Assembly: GCF_024707485.1 (NCBI RefSeq)
Contig: NZ_CP102602.1
Coordinates: 248,001 to 312,000, forward strand
Source: Thermococcus thermotolerans
Lineage (GTDB): Archaea; Methanobacteriota_B; Thermococci; Thermococcales; Thermococcaceae
Length of the DNA: 64,000 nucleotides
Reading direction: 5' to 3'
Translations under genes and position numbers: made by a program
Notes under the pieces: model-generated
Told to the model about the DNA's origin: nothing
What the model saw: only the letters and a program-made list of their open reading frames with translations
Databases searched by the model: none
Shown: piece after piece, positions 26,427 to 35,316 of the stretch
Layout of the letters: every line of letters starts with the position of its first letter
How positions within the stretch are numbered: the stretch's first letter is position 1

Positions 26427-26729
26427 CTATACCTCCATTTCATCTTCAAGAGGGTAGTACCTCTGCAGGGTGGTGTCGTCAACTATCTCAAAGTATCCCA
26501 GCTTTCCACCTAAAACCTTTACCATGTCCCTCACGATTCTGGCCTGAATCGGCCAGTTGACGGCCATGGCAAAGGGATGTACCGGAGTGTTCCGGGCAAA
26601 TGCGACGTATATCGTGGTCTTGTCCTCTTCCACGACCACCTTTGTGACGAGGCCCTCGCTGACTATGTCCATGCCTGTAAAGGGGTTTTCAACGCCCCTT
26701 AGGAGCTCCAGTACTTCCTCAGCCCTCAA
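26427..26729 (-). CDS. MIP18/DUF59-like small protein
   Basis: This 100-residue protein shows the DUF59 pattern: a helix, then NPFTGMDIVSEGLVTKVVV, a strand, FARNTPVHPFAMAVNWPIQARIV, and a C-terminal strand. Family members take part in Fe-S protein maturation, but the usual Cys is absent here. It overlaps the ArsA-like ATPase gene by 11 bases, an arrangement that suggests the two proteins work together. Related proteins are encoded at 56317-57030. Confidence 0.7.
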   Translation of the reverse strand: MRAEEVLELLRGVENPFTGMDIVSEGLVTKVVVEEDKTTIYVAFARNTPVHPFAMAVNWPIQARIVRDMVKVLGGKLGYFEIVDDTTLQRYYPLEDEMEV

Positions 26730-27711
26730 GAACCATGCCTCCGAGCCTTTCGAGCCATTCCAGTCCGCGGGGTTCCTCGGCGAACATGGGCACTTTGATT
26801 ATCTCAACCTTCTTGAACTTCCTTTCGATCTCTTCGAGAACCTTCTTCTGGGCGTCCAGCTTGACCTTTATTTCCGGTATTTCCCTCTCGACGGTTATCA
26901 CTTTGTTTATCACTATCATGTTGAGGGGAATCCGGAACTTCTTGAGGCTCTCGTAGGCCCTTTCGGTCTCGTACAGCGGCAGCATCTCGGGGTTCATAAC
27001 GGCCACTACGGAGGTCTTATTGGGGTCTGTTATTACCTTCTCGACGAACTCCACCTCCTTTCTGTATTCCAGAAGCTCCTTCATCACGGGGTCCTCTTCC
27101 TCCTCCTTTGGAAGAGTGAACTCCTTCCCCTCCAGCTGGAACTTACGATCACCGTGAACCTTGGCTATCATCCTCCTCCGTTCCAGTATCTTCTTCCTTA
27201 TCTCTATGAGCTTGTCGGCCCAGATCAGTGATATCCGGGGCAGGGCCAGAACACGGAGTGTTAGGCCCGTCGGGGGCGTGTCAAAGACTATCACGTCCCA
27301 TTTCTCCCCCTCAAGTAGTATGTTCCTGATGGCTTCGAGGGTGGCGTACTCCTCTATTCCCGGGGAAAAGCTGAGAACCTCAAAGTACTTCTCCAGGTTT
27401 ATCACGGTCAGATAGCGGTACATGTGCTTGAGGTTGTCCTCCAGATGCTTAAGGTAGCCCTTTATGAGCTTCTCCATGTCGAGTTCGCTCGCGTAGAGAT
27501 TTTCTCTCAGTTCCTTCGGCTTGTCCGAGAGCTTTACCATGAAAACGTCGCCGAGGTTGTGTGCCGGGTCTAGAGATACAATAAGCGTCCTGTACCCTTT
27601 CCTCGCGATGGCCGTTGCCAGAGCGGCGCTGGTTGTGGTCTTACCGACACCGCCTTTTCCTATCACAAAAACCGCCCGAAAGCCTTCCGTTGGAAGCAGG
27701 AACTCCCTCAT
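26719..27711 (-). CDS. ArsA/Get3-family ATPase
   Basis: The 330-residue P-loop ATPase has the deviant Walker A motif GKGGVGKTTTSAALA near residue 18, Switch I SLDPAHNLGDVF near residue 45 and Switch II FDTPPTGLTLRVLALP near residue 145. All three are diagnostic of the ArsA/Get3/TRC40 family. Arsenite-type Cys residues are missing, so tail-anchored-protein targeting or a Fe-S-related role is likelier than arsenite export. It is co-transcribed with the MIP18-like gene and two small paralogous genes. Confidence 0.88.
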   Translation of the reverse strand: MREFLLPTEGFRAVFVIGKGGVGKTTTSAALATAIARKGYRTLIVSLDPAHNLGDVFMVKLSDKPKELRENLYASELDMEKLIKGYLKHLEDNLKHMYRYLTVINLEKYFEVLSFSPGIEEYATLEAIRNILLEGEKWDVIVFDTPPTGLTLRVLALPRISLIWADKLIEIRKKILERRRMIAKVHGDRKFQLEGKEFTLPKEEEEDPVMKELLEYRKEVEFVEKVITDPNKTSVVAVMNPEMLPLYETERAYESLKKFRIPLNMIVINKVITVEREIPEIKVKLDAQKKVLEEIERKFKKVEIIKVPMFAEEPRGLEWLERLGGMVLEG

Positions 27712-27720
27712 GCTACCACC

Positions 27721-28002
27721 TCAGTCTATGTCGAACATTCCCGCTATCTCACCGAAGATGTCGTCCAGATTGATAGCCCTCTGTTGCATTACGTGCATCT
27801 CCTTTACCATGTGTGGCATCAGCCTGACCACCAGGGTGGTGGGAGGTGAGGGTATTCCGACGAAAGAGCCCATGAGTATGAGTGCGAACACGTTCTCAAG
27901 CTCCCTCTCCTCGAATTCGATGTATTCAGTCGACTGCTCCTTGAACGACCCCCCGAATCCCTTCAGGAAGGCCCTTATGTCCTCAAGTATTTTCCTGACC
28001 AT
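27721..28002 (-). CDS. Small protein of the ArsA-like operon, paralogue of the next gene
   Basis: A 93-residue protein sharing the core EE.ELENVFALILMG..VG.P..PT.L..RLMP....E..VM with the gene at 28015-28302. A hydrophobic central helix is likely but is not a clear membrane span. The family is not known to me. AGGAGGAATCAAC precedes the ATG. The nine-base gap to the ATPase gene indicates co-translation. Confidence 0.65.
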   Translation of the reverse strand: MVRKILEDIRAFLKGFGGSFKEQSTEYIEFEERELENVFALILMGSFVGIPSPPTTLVVRLMPHMVKEMHVMQQRAINLDDIFGEIAGMFDID

Positions 28003-28014
28003 GTTGATTCCTCC

Positions 28015-28302
28015 TTACACACCTATCCAGCCGGTCTTCATGGAGACCTCCTTGGTGCTCTTCTCCTCCATAACATACAGCTCTCTTATTACGTAGGGAA
28101 GCAGTCTGAAACTCAGCTCCGTCGGGAGATGGGGTAGCCCTATGTAGTCCCCGAACAGGATGAGCGCAAATATGTTCTCAAGCTCTTCCTCCTCCCATTT
28201 AATTCCCTGGATGTAATACAGCTCAAACCCCTTGTGGAACTCCCACAGCACCCTCAGGGGCAGTGAAATCACCGAGAATACCTTCCGGAGCATCTTTTTC
28301 AT
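28015..28302 (-). CDS. Small protein of the ArsA-like operon (second paralogue)
   Basis: A 95-residue protein with a basic N-terminus, a hydrophobic stretch (about residues 8-22) and the core EEEELENIFALILFGDYIGLPHLPTE. Homology to the preceding gene is clear over about 45 residues. ATG 28302 is preferred to ATG 28308 because GAGGG lies six bases before it. A membrane-associated or partner-binding role with the ATPase is inferred from context only. Confidence 0.65.
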   Translation of the reverse strand: MKKMLRKVFSVISLPLRVLWEFHKGFELYYIQGIKWEEEELENIFALILFGDYIGLPHLPTELSFRLLPYVIRELYVMEEKSTKEVSMKTGWIGV

Positions 28303-28337
28303 CTTCATCCCTCAAAATGTGGTAAAAAAGAAAAACA

Positions 28338-30068
28338 TCACGAGGCGGCGGCATACTCCTCCGCTGGTTTCTTCCAGGCCGCGTAGAAGTCAAAGACCAG
28401 CATGAGGTTCAGCAGTATGCCGACCAGGGTTATGAAGCCAACCGCGTACCTTGTTCCGACATCGCCGATTCCCGGGACGACGACGGCGAGGAACCATACC
28501 AGTGCGGCGCTTACAGTTATCCACAGGAACACTGCGGGTATCAGGACGGCGTAGCTCCACTTGCCGGCCTGCTGTACCTTGGTTACCCACAGTGCGCCGG
28601 TCATCATTGCTATGCTGGCCAGCATCTGGTTCATGCCGCTGAAGGCCGGCCAGAGGATGAGCCACTGGTTGCCCCACGCGAGCCACATTCCAACGAGAGC
28701 GAGAACGAAGGATGCAAGCCACTTGTTGGAAATCGTCTTCCCTATTCCCTCGCTGGTGTCCATGAGCATCCCAACAACTTCCTGCCAGGCAAAGCGGCCG
28801 AGCCTGGTCGCCGTGTCAAGGGTGGTCAGAGCGAATGCCGAGACCCAGAGGCTCGCAAAGACAGCGCCGGTCTTGAACGGTATTCCGAAGGCGTCCTGGA
28901 GGCCGTAGGCGTAGCTCTTGGCGAATATGCCGACCTTTCCAATCTCTCCCGCGACCTTGGGGGCGTAGATTGAAGCCCAGTTGGCGGCGTTTATGTCGAT
29001 TCCGGCATCGGCGAAGACCTTGATTCCATAGACGGCTATCGATGCTATGACTATGGTCGACAGGAAGCCCTCGGTGAACATTCCACCGTAGCCGACCATG
29101 AGGCCGTGAAGCTCGTTGTCAAGCTGCTTGGAGGTGGTTCCCGAACCGACGATTGAGTGGAATCCGCTGAGTGAACCGCACGCGATGACGAGCGGTATCG
29201 TAGGCCAGAACGGCGATGGTTTGCCGCCGACGACGCTTGCCGACCAGCTGGTGTAGGCAGGGGCCGTGAAGGTGCCCTTGGAGCCCAGGATCGCAAAGGC
29301 AACGCCTCCGAGGATCAGGCCGAACCATAGTATGTATGCGTTCAGGTAGTCCCTCGGCTGCAGTAGCACCCACACGGGCAGTGATGCCGCGATTATGATG
29401 TAGACAAAGAGGAATATGTTCCACTGGTGGTATGAGGCCTGTATTGGATACTTAAAGCCGAGCCAGACGGAGACCACAAGGAGTATAAGGCCGACGATGG
29501 TGGCACCTGCGAAGTGGAGGCTCGTCTTGTACATCAGATAGCCCACTATAACGGCCGAGATGAGGAACAGTATTGAAGCTGTCGCCGCCTCTGGAGTCTT
29601 GGTAAAGATTCCAGCAATAACCGACATGAATGCCGCTATAACAAGGAGCAGAGCGAACAGTATGTAGAACTCAAAGGCTATTCCAGTTCTCCTTGTCATT
29701 AGCTTTCCTGCTATCCACTGGACCGACTTGCCATCGTAGCGAACCGATGACATAAGCGCCAGGTAGTCGTGGACGGCACCAATGAAGACGTTTCCGAACC
29801 AGACCCAGATGAGTCCCGGAAGCCAGCCCCAGGCCATTGCTAGCGCCGGACCGACGATTGGACCTGCTCCCGCTATTGACGCGAAGTGGTGTCCGTAGAG
29901 AACCAGCGGGTGTGCCGGAACGTAGTCAACACCGTCGTAGAGCTTGTGGGCGGGTGTGGGCCTTCCCGAGTCGGCCCTGACGACCTTGTTCTGAAGGCTC
30001 TTGCCGTAGGTAAAATACATCCCAAGATATATTGCGGCCGCTATTAAAATAATCACAGCTGAGTTCAT
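28338..30068 (-). CDS. cstA: CstA-family carbon-starvation / peptide transporter
   Basis: The 576-residue membrane protein has about sixteen hydrophobic segments and typical CstA signatures: DGVDYVPAHPLVLYGHHFAS near residue 48, GPIVGPALA, and SGTTSKQLDNE near residue 310. Family members import peptides or pyruvate, coupled to protons. GGAGGTG precedes the ATG. It lies upstream of the ArsA-like operon with about a 35-base gap and may be co-transcribed with it. Confidence 0.93.
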   Translation of the reverse strand: MNSAVIILIAAAIYLGMYFTYGKSLQNKVVRADSGRPTPAHKLYDGVDYVPAHPLVLYGHHFASIAGAGPIVGPALAMAWGWLPGLIWVWFGNVFIGAVHDYLALMSSVRYDGKSVQWIAGKLMTRRTGIAFEFYILFALLLVIAAFMSVIAGIFTKTPEAATASILFLISAVIVGYLMYKTSLHFAGATIVGLILLVVSVWLGFKYPIQASYHQWNIFLFVYIIIAASLPVWVLLQPRDYLNAYILWFGLILGGVAFAILGSKGTFTAPAYTSWSASVVGGKPSPFWPTIPLVIACGSLSGFHSIVGSGTTSKQLDNELHGLMVGYGGMFTEGFLSTIVIASIAVYGIKVFADAGIDINAANWASIYAPKVAGEIGKVGIFAKSYAYGLQDAFGIPFKTGAVFASLWVSAFALTTLDTATRLGRFAWQEVVGMLMDTSEGIGKTISNKWLASFVLALVGMWLAWGNQWLILWPAFSGMNQMLASIAMMTGALWVTKVQQAGKWSYAVLIPAVFLWITVSAALVWFLAVVVPGIGDVGTRYAVGFITLVGILLNLMLVFDFYAAWKKPAEEYAAAS

Positions 30069-30244
30069 GGTTGCACCTCCATGTAGATTTTCGGGATAAT
30101 GTATGATTGTGTCGATTTAAATGTCTTTCGGCAAAAAGCTGAAACTTTTTCGTTTTTAAACTAAGAGTTTCAAACTTCTCCTATACGGGCGGAAAAAACC
30201 TGTTAGATGGAGAGTTATAATAAATAAGGAAGGGGAATGCTTTT
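30069..30244. promoter_or_regulatory. Promoter region of cstA
   Basis: This 176-base stretch between cstA and the 3' end of the carboxyltransferase gene is AT-rich and gene-free. On the minus strand it contains A/T-rich candidate TATA elements (around 30110-30175). T-runs here may also contribute to termination. No hairpin or clear operator was seen. Confidence 0.4.
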
Positions 30245-32041
30245 TTACTCCAGCTCCAGGAGTGCTTGTCCTGTGTCGACTGTGTCGCCTTCTTTGATTA
30301 GGATTTTCTTTACGACTCCGTCTTTTGGTGCTGGGATTTCGTTCTCCATTTTCATTGCTTCGAGGATGAGTAGTCCTTGGCCGGTTTTGACGCTCTCGCC
30401 TTCTTTGACGAGGATCTTGAGGATTTTGCCGGGCATTGGGGCTGTAACGGCACCCTCTCCGGCTGGAGCTGGAGTTGGCGCGGCGGGAGCGGCCGGAGCT
30501 GGAGCAGGAGCCACAGGAACCTGGGCGGCGGTGGCAGCTGGAGCCGCAGGAGCACTTGGGACAGAAACGTGAACCTGGCTTGCGTTAGCTATCTGGGGCA
30601 GGTACTTCAGCGCACTCAGGTCAACGCCCTCAACGCCGACCTCGAACTCGACGCCGTTGACGTAAAGCTTGAACCTCTGAACTGAAGGTGGCATCTTCGG
30701 GGCCTTCCTTCCGGCCTTTCTGGCCTCAAAGAACTCCTTTGCGATCTGCGGGAAGAGGCAGTAGGTGAGGACGTCCTCTTCCTTCCCAAGGTAGCCGAGC
30801 CCCTCAAGCTCCCGCCTGCACCGCTCAAGCGCCGGTTCAAGGAGTTCCCCTGGCCTTTCCCTTATCGGCTCCTCGTCCCCGAGAACCTTCGCCTTCAGCT
30901 CGGGATTTATCTCTCCAGGCGGCCTTCCGTAGAGCCCCCTGATGTAGTTCTTGACCTCTTCGGTTATCCTCTCGTACCTCCCAAAGAGGACGTTGAGCAC
31001 CGCCTGTGTGCCGACGATCTGGCTCGTTGGGGTGACGAGCGGCGGCCAGCCGAGGTCTTCCCTGACGCGCGGTATCTCCTCAAGTATCTCGTCGAGCTTG
31101 TCCAGGGCCCGCATCTCCTTGAGCTGGCTGATCATGTTCGAGAACATTCCCCCCGGAACCTGGTATTTGAGGATGTACGGGTTCACCATCAGGGCCTCTT
31201 TGTGGAGCATGCCCGAGTACTTCTCGTCCAGGAGCCTCTTCAGGTAGCGCGATACCTCGTGGACGAGCTCCCTGTCCAGGCGGGGGCTTTTGTCCCCTGG
31301 AAGCGCGTGCCACACCGTCTGTATCCCCGGCTGTGCCGTCCCGAAGGCGAGAGGGCTTATCGCGGTATCTATGTAGTCGGTCCCGGCTTCAACGGCCTTG
31401 AGGTACGTCGCAACAGCCATGCCCGTTGCCGAATGGGTGTGGACGTTTACGGGCACGCCGTAGGTCTCCTTTATATCCCTCACGAGGCTGTACGCCTCCT
31501 CCGGGGTCAGGAGCGCCGCCATGTCCTTGATGGTTATCACGTCAACGTCCAGCGCGAGAAGCTCCTCGACCTTCCCCATGTAGTACTCCCTGGTGAAGAT
31601 CCTGCCGGTGGTGTAGACTATCGAGCCCTGAACCTCGGCGCCGACTTCCTTGGCCTTCCTTATGGCCACCTCCATGTTCCTGACGTCGTTCAAAGCGTCG
31701 AAGACGCGGAAGATGTCTATCCCGTTCCTGTGGGCGAGCTCGACGAACTTTTCAACCACGTCGTCGGGGTAGTGTCTGTAGCCGACGACGTTCTGGCCCC
31801 TGAGCAACATCTGAAGCTTCGTCTTTTTAATGTGCTCTCTCAGGAGCCTCAGCCTTTCCCAGGGGTCTTCCCTGAGGTAGCGGATGCAGACGTCGAAGGT
31901 TGCCCCTCCCCACACCTCCATCGAGTAGAAACCTATCCTGTCCATCTTCTCCGCTATCGCCAGCATGTCCTCTGTCGTCAGCCGGGTCGCTATGAGAGAC
32001 TGGTGGGCGTCCCTAAAGGTTGTGTCTATTATTTCCACCAT
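30245..32041 (-). CDS. Pyruvate/oxaloacetate carboxyltransferase subunit with biotin carrier domain
   Basis: The 598-residue protein has an N-terminal TIM-barrel carboxyltransferase domain (VEIIDTTFRDAHQSL at the start; metal-binding HTHSATG near residue 205) and a helical PycB region. An Ala/Pro-rich linker (about residues 500-525) precedes a C-terminal biotinyl domain with the biotin-accepting Lys in EAMKMENE. It is the alpha-type subunit of oxaloacetate decarboxylase or the B subunit of a two-part pyruvate carboxylase. No biotin carboxylase or membrane subunit is adjacent. ATG 32041 is favoured because GGTGAT lies four bases before it. Confidence 0.9.
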   Translation of the reverse strand: MVEIIDTTFRDAHQSLIATRLTTEDMLAIAEKMDRIGFYSMEVWGGATFDVCIRYLREDPWERLRLLREHIKKTKLQMLLRGQNVVGYRHYPDDVVEKFVELAHRNGIDIFRVFDALNDVRNMEVAIRKAKEVGAEVQGSIVYTTGRIFTREYYMGKVEELLALDVDVITIKDMAALLTPEEAYSLVRDIKETYGVPVNVHTHSATGMAVATYLKAVEAGTDYIDTAISPLAFGTAQPGIQTVWHALPGDKSPRLDRELVHEVSRYLKRLLDEKYSGMLHKEALMVNPYILKYQVPGGMFSNMISQLKEMRALDKLDEILEEIPRVREDLGWPPLVTPTSQIVGTQAVLNVLFGRYERITEEVKNYIRGLYGRPPGEINPELKAKVLGDEEPIRERPGELLEPALERCRRELEGLGYLGKEEDVLTYCLFPQIAKEFFEARKAGRKAPKMPPSVQRFKLYVNGVEFEVGVEGVDLSALKYLPQIANASQVHVSVPSAPAAPAATAAQVPVAPAPAPAAPAAPTPAPAGEGAVTAPMPGKILKILVKEGESVKTGQGLLILEAMKMENEIPAPKDGVVKKILIKEGDTVDTGQALLELE

Positions 32042-32159
32042 GGCCATCACCCGGTTCCCTGTGTGTCACTACGTTTATGCCCACTAAAGGCCGTCAAACC
32101 TTAAAAAAGTTCCGACGCGAGAAGAAGAATAGTTCGTCAATAGACGAAAAAGATAAACT

Positions 32160-33005
32160 TCAGAGGAGGCCCTCCGCCTTCGCAGCCTCTTCGGGGTCTT
32201 CGTTCCTGTGCACGACCTTTATGAGGGCCTTTATGAACGGCTCCGGGTTCTCGCGCTGGAAGATGTTCCTGCCGACAACGGCTCCAGCGCCGCCTGCCTC
32301 GATGACCTCCCAAACGAGTTTCAGGAAATCAACTGGGTTCTCGGTCTTGGCACCGCCGCTCAGGAGAACAGGGACTCCAGCTGCGGCTTCAACCACCTTC
32401 GCAAAGGTCTCCCGTGAGCCGGTCCAATAGGTCTTTATCATGTCAGCGCCGCTCTCGACTGCTGCCCTGGCACCGTACATGACCACGCGGTAGTCCTCCT
32501 TTTTGCCGTAGCGCTCGTTGATGTACGGGCCCCTCGGGTAGGCGAACTGCACAACCGGGAAGCCGAGGTCGTGGGCGTAGCTCGCTATCTCCGCGAACTG
32601 ACGCATCATTGCGTCTTCGGCTGGACTGCCCCAGTAAACCGTTGCGGCTATAGCGTCTGCACCGAGCTTCACCGCGTCCTCAACAAAGCCCAGCTGGCTC
32701 TGGAGGAGCTGGTCGTCTTTCGGCCTGAGTTCAGTCTTGCTGGTGAGCTTTATCATGAGCCCCACGTTGGGCCTGAGCTCGTCACCGGCGATTCTGGCCA
32801 GGCCGGGGAGCATCATAACGCCATCCACACCGGCCCTGATGACCTTCCTGAGGATTATCCTCGGGTTAACGTGCTCCCAGTGCTCCTCGAAGTCGGTCGG
32901 GCCGTGCTCAAATCCGTGATCCATCGCGAAGATAAGCCCCCTCCCGTCCCTGCGGAAGAACCTGGCCATCCTACGCCTAATGCCAACGTTCTGGTACGCA
33001 TCCAT
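32160..33005 (-). CDS. fba: Archaeal class I fructose-bisphosphate aldolase (DhnA type)
   Basis: This 281-residue TIM-barrel aldolase contains [14 protein letters not shown] near residue 25 and the Schiff-base Lys region [11 protein letters not shown] near residue 175; GGAKT follows near 205. It splits fructose-1,6-bisphosphate in glycolysis and forms it in gluconeogenesis. ATG 33005 follows GGTGAT. It lies upstream of the carboxyltransferase gene with 118 bases between. Confidence 0.92.
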   Translation of the reverse strand: MDAYQNVGIRRRMARFFRRDGRGLIFAMDHGFEHGPTDFEEHWEHVNPRIILRKVIRAGVDGVMMLPGLARIAGDELRPNVGLMIKLTSKTELRPKDDQLLQSQLGFVEDAVKLGADAIAATVYWGSPAEDAMMRQFAEIASYAHDLGFPVVQFAYPRGPYINERYGKKEDYRVVMYGARAAVESGADMIKTYWTGSRETFAKVVEAAAGVPVLLSGGAKTENPVDFLKLVWEVIEAGGAGAVVGRNIFQRENPEPFIKALIKVVHRNEDPEEAAKAEGLL

Positions 33006-33095
33006 ACTAATCACCGGGGGTGATATATCCTTTAAGGATTTAAGGTTTTTGGCAAAGTTGTTTAAGGCCGGGATTGAGTTTCGGATGGTGATCGG

Positions 33096-33815
33096 ATGGT
33101 AAAAGTAGATCAGGTTGTAGGTATCAGGGTCATCACCCTCGACGAAGTGGATTCCACGAACGAATACGCCAAATCCATCGCCCGTGAGGTTCCCGAGGGT
33201 ACGGTGGTGGTTGCGAGGCGCCAGACTGCTGGGAGGGGCAGGAAGGGCCGGCGGTGGGCCTCTCCCGAGGGAGGTCTGTGGGTGAGCGTCATCCTCAAAC
33301 CTCCGAAGGTTGACCCAAGGCTGGTCTTCGTCGGTGCTCTGGCAGTCACCGATACCCTTGCGGACTTTGGAATCCCCTGTGGGATAAAGTGGCCGAACGA
33401 CGTGTGGGCGGGGGGCAAAAAGATCGCCGGCGCGCTGACCGAGGGGAAGGTTGGCGAGTACACCATCCTGGGCGTTGGTCTAAACGTCAACAATCCCATC
33501 CCTGAAGAGCTGAGGGAAACCGCAACGGCCATGGTGAACTTCACAGGCGTAAGGATGCCTCTGGAACGGGTTCTTGAGAGGCTCCTCTTCCATCTGGACG
33601 GCTGGTACCGCGTCTTTAAGGAGAGGCCGGAGATAATGATGGCCAAAGTTCGCGAGAGAACGTTTATCCTCGGAAGAGTCGTCAGGGTCGTTGAGGACAA
33701 TGATGTCCTTATAGGACGTGCGGTAGACGTTTTAGATGACGGATCACTGCTGCTTGACATTGACGGACAGTTAAGGAGGGTCTTGTACGGCGATGTTTCG
33801 TTAAGGTTTCTCTGA
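33096..33815 (+). CDS. birA: Biotin-protein ligase
   Basis: The 239-residue protein is a BirA without a DNA-binding domain. It has a catalytic biotin-binding loop [11 protein letters not shown] near residue 48, IKWPNDVW near residue 90, [11 protein letters not shown], and a C-terminal SH3-like domain. It attaches biotin to the Lys of the carboxyltransferase carrier domain encoded 1 kb away, and the two genes are probably functionally linked. GGTGATCGG precedes the ATG. Confidence 0.94.
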   Translation: MVKVDQVVGIRVITLDEVDSTNEYAKSIAREVPEGTVVVARRQTAGRGRKGRRWASPEGGLWVSVILKPPKVDPRLVFVGALAVTDTLADFGIPCGIKWPNDVWAGGKKIAGALTEGKVGEYTILGVGLNVNNPIPEELRETATAMVNFTGVRMPLERVLERLLFHLDGWYRVFKERPEIMMAKVRERTFILGRVVRVVEDNDVLIGRAVDVLDDGSLLLDIDGQLRRVLYGDVSLRFL

Positions 33816-33917
33816 TTTATTTGTCATTTTGCCATCATTTTGCCCAGAAGATTAATATATCATCGGATGCTTACCCCCTCTGCTGATATCCATATCCGAT
33901 TAAATGGGGGGTATCCG

Positions 33918-35192
33918 ATGGGAAAGGGTCTGCTTAAGACGTATCTGGACATACCCGTGCTTCAAAAGATTCTTGCCGGCTTGATTCTTGGTATTATTGC
34001 CGGAATACTGCTGCCGGGCTATGCGGGCACTCTCAAGCCCCTTGGCGACCTGTTCATCCGCCTGCTGAAGATGCTAGTGATGCCCATCATACTGTTCTCC
34101 CTGATAGTCGGTGCAGCCAGCATCAACCCAGCGAGACTTGGAAGGGTCGGGGTCAAGATAATCCTCTACTATCTGGCCACTTCGGCCTTTGCAGTGTTCT
34201 TCGGCCTGCTGATGGGCAACATCTTCAAGCCGGGAAGCGGAATAGAGCTGGGTACCGGTGCAGGGAAGGCAATACAGGCGGAGGCGCCTTCGCTCGTCCA
34301 AACGCTCCTCAACATAGTTCCGACCAACCCCTTTGCCGCTTTTTCAAACGGCCAGGTGCTGCCCACAATATTCTTCGCCATAGTCTTTGGAATAGCCATC
34401 AGCTACCTCATGAACAGCGAGGACGAGAGGCTCAAGACCTCCGCTGAAACCCTTTACAAGGCAGTCGACGCCGCTGCCGAGGCGATGTATAAGATAGTAG
34501 CAGGCGTCATGCAGTACGCGCCCATAGGTGTCTTTGCCCTCATCTACTACGTTGTCGGCACTTTCGGGCCCAACGTGGCCGGACCCCTGGTCAAGGTCGT
34601 GGTTGCAGTTTACCTCGGCCTCATACTCCAGATAGTCCTGGTCTACGGCCTCCTCCTGAGGGTCTTCGGCATCGACCTCATCAAGTTCCTCAAGAAAGCC
34701 AAGGACGCCATGATAACGGCCTTCGTCACGAGGAGCTCCAGCGGAACACTGCCGGTTACCATGCGCGTCGCTGAGGAGGAGATGGGCGTTGACAGGGGAA
34801 TATTCTCCTTCACACTGCCCCTCGGTGCGACGATAAACATGGACGGCACGGCGCTCTACCAGGGTGTCACGGTTCTCTTCGTGGCCTACGCCATCGGCCA
34901 GCCACTGACCCTTGGACAGCAGCTGATTGTTATACTCACCGCCGTGCTGGCATCCATAGGAACGGCCGGCGTTCCCGGTGCAGGGGCTATAATGCTCGCC
35001 ATGGTGCTCCAGAGCGTCGGCCTCGACCTGACCGAGGGAAGTCCGGTAGCGCTTGCCTACGCCATGATACTCGGCATTGATGCCATCCTGGACATGGGCA
35101 GGACGATGGTCAACGTCACAGGCGACCTTGCGGGAACGACCATCGTGGCCAAAACGGAGGGTGAGGTGGACCTCTCCAAGTGGGAGAAGTGA
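33918..35192 (+). CDS. gltP: Sodium-dependent glutamate/aspartate symporter (GltPh/GltTk family)
   Basis: The 424-residue transporter is of the length of GltPh. It shows HP1 [10 protein letters not shown] near residue 276, NMDGTALYQ in TM7 near residue 310, HP2 GTAGVPGAG near residue 355 and the [12 protein letters not shown] motif of TM8 near residue 390, which binds aspartate. The trimer works by an elevator mechanism with sodium. ATG 33918 follows GGGGGTATCCG and fits the family; the upstream extension is not conserved-looking. Confidence 0.94.
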   Translation: MGKGLLKTYLDIPVLQKILAGLILGIIAGILLPGYAGTLKPLGDLFIRLLKMLVMPIILFSLIVGAASINPARLGRVGVKIILYYLATSAFAVFFGLLMGNIFKPGSGIELGTGAGKAIQAEAPSLVQTLLNIVPTNPFAAFSNGQVLPTIFFAIVFGIAISYLMNSEDERLKTSAETLYKAVDAAAEAMYKIVAGVMQYAPIGVFALIYYVVGTFGPNVAGPLVKVVVAVYLGLILQIVLVYGLLLRVFGIDLIKFLKKAKDAMITAFVTRSSSGTLPVTMRVAEEEMGVDRGIFSFTLPLGATINMDGTALYQGVTVLFVAYAIGQPLTLGQQLIVILTAVLASIGTAGVPGAGAIMLAMVLQSVGLDLTEGSPVALAYAMILGIDAILDMGRTMVNVTGDLAGTTIVAKTEGEVDLSKWEK

Positions 35193-35245
35193 TTTCTGGT
35201 TCTTTCTGCCTTTTTCTTGCCTTTTGTCAGGTTTTTCTTTCCCTA
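35193..35245 (+). terminator. Probable T-rich terminator after the symporter gene
   Basis: Several T-runs (GCCTTTTTCTTGCCTTTTG and TTTTTCTTTCC) follow directly after the stop codon and before the TATA-like AGTTAAATAC of the next gene. This is typical of archaeal intrinsic termination. Confidence 0.5.
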
Positions 35246-35316
35246 CTTCTGAGATAAAGTTAAATACTCCAACGTGGCGCTAGTTACCAGTACAGATGGA
35301 ATGGAGGTAGTGTGTA

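Noticed and set aside
31202-32104. 300-residue plus-strand frame
   Set aside because: It is antisense to the carboxyltransferase gene, has no RBS and its composition is not protein-like.
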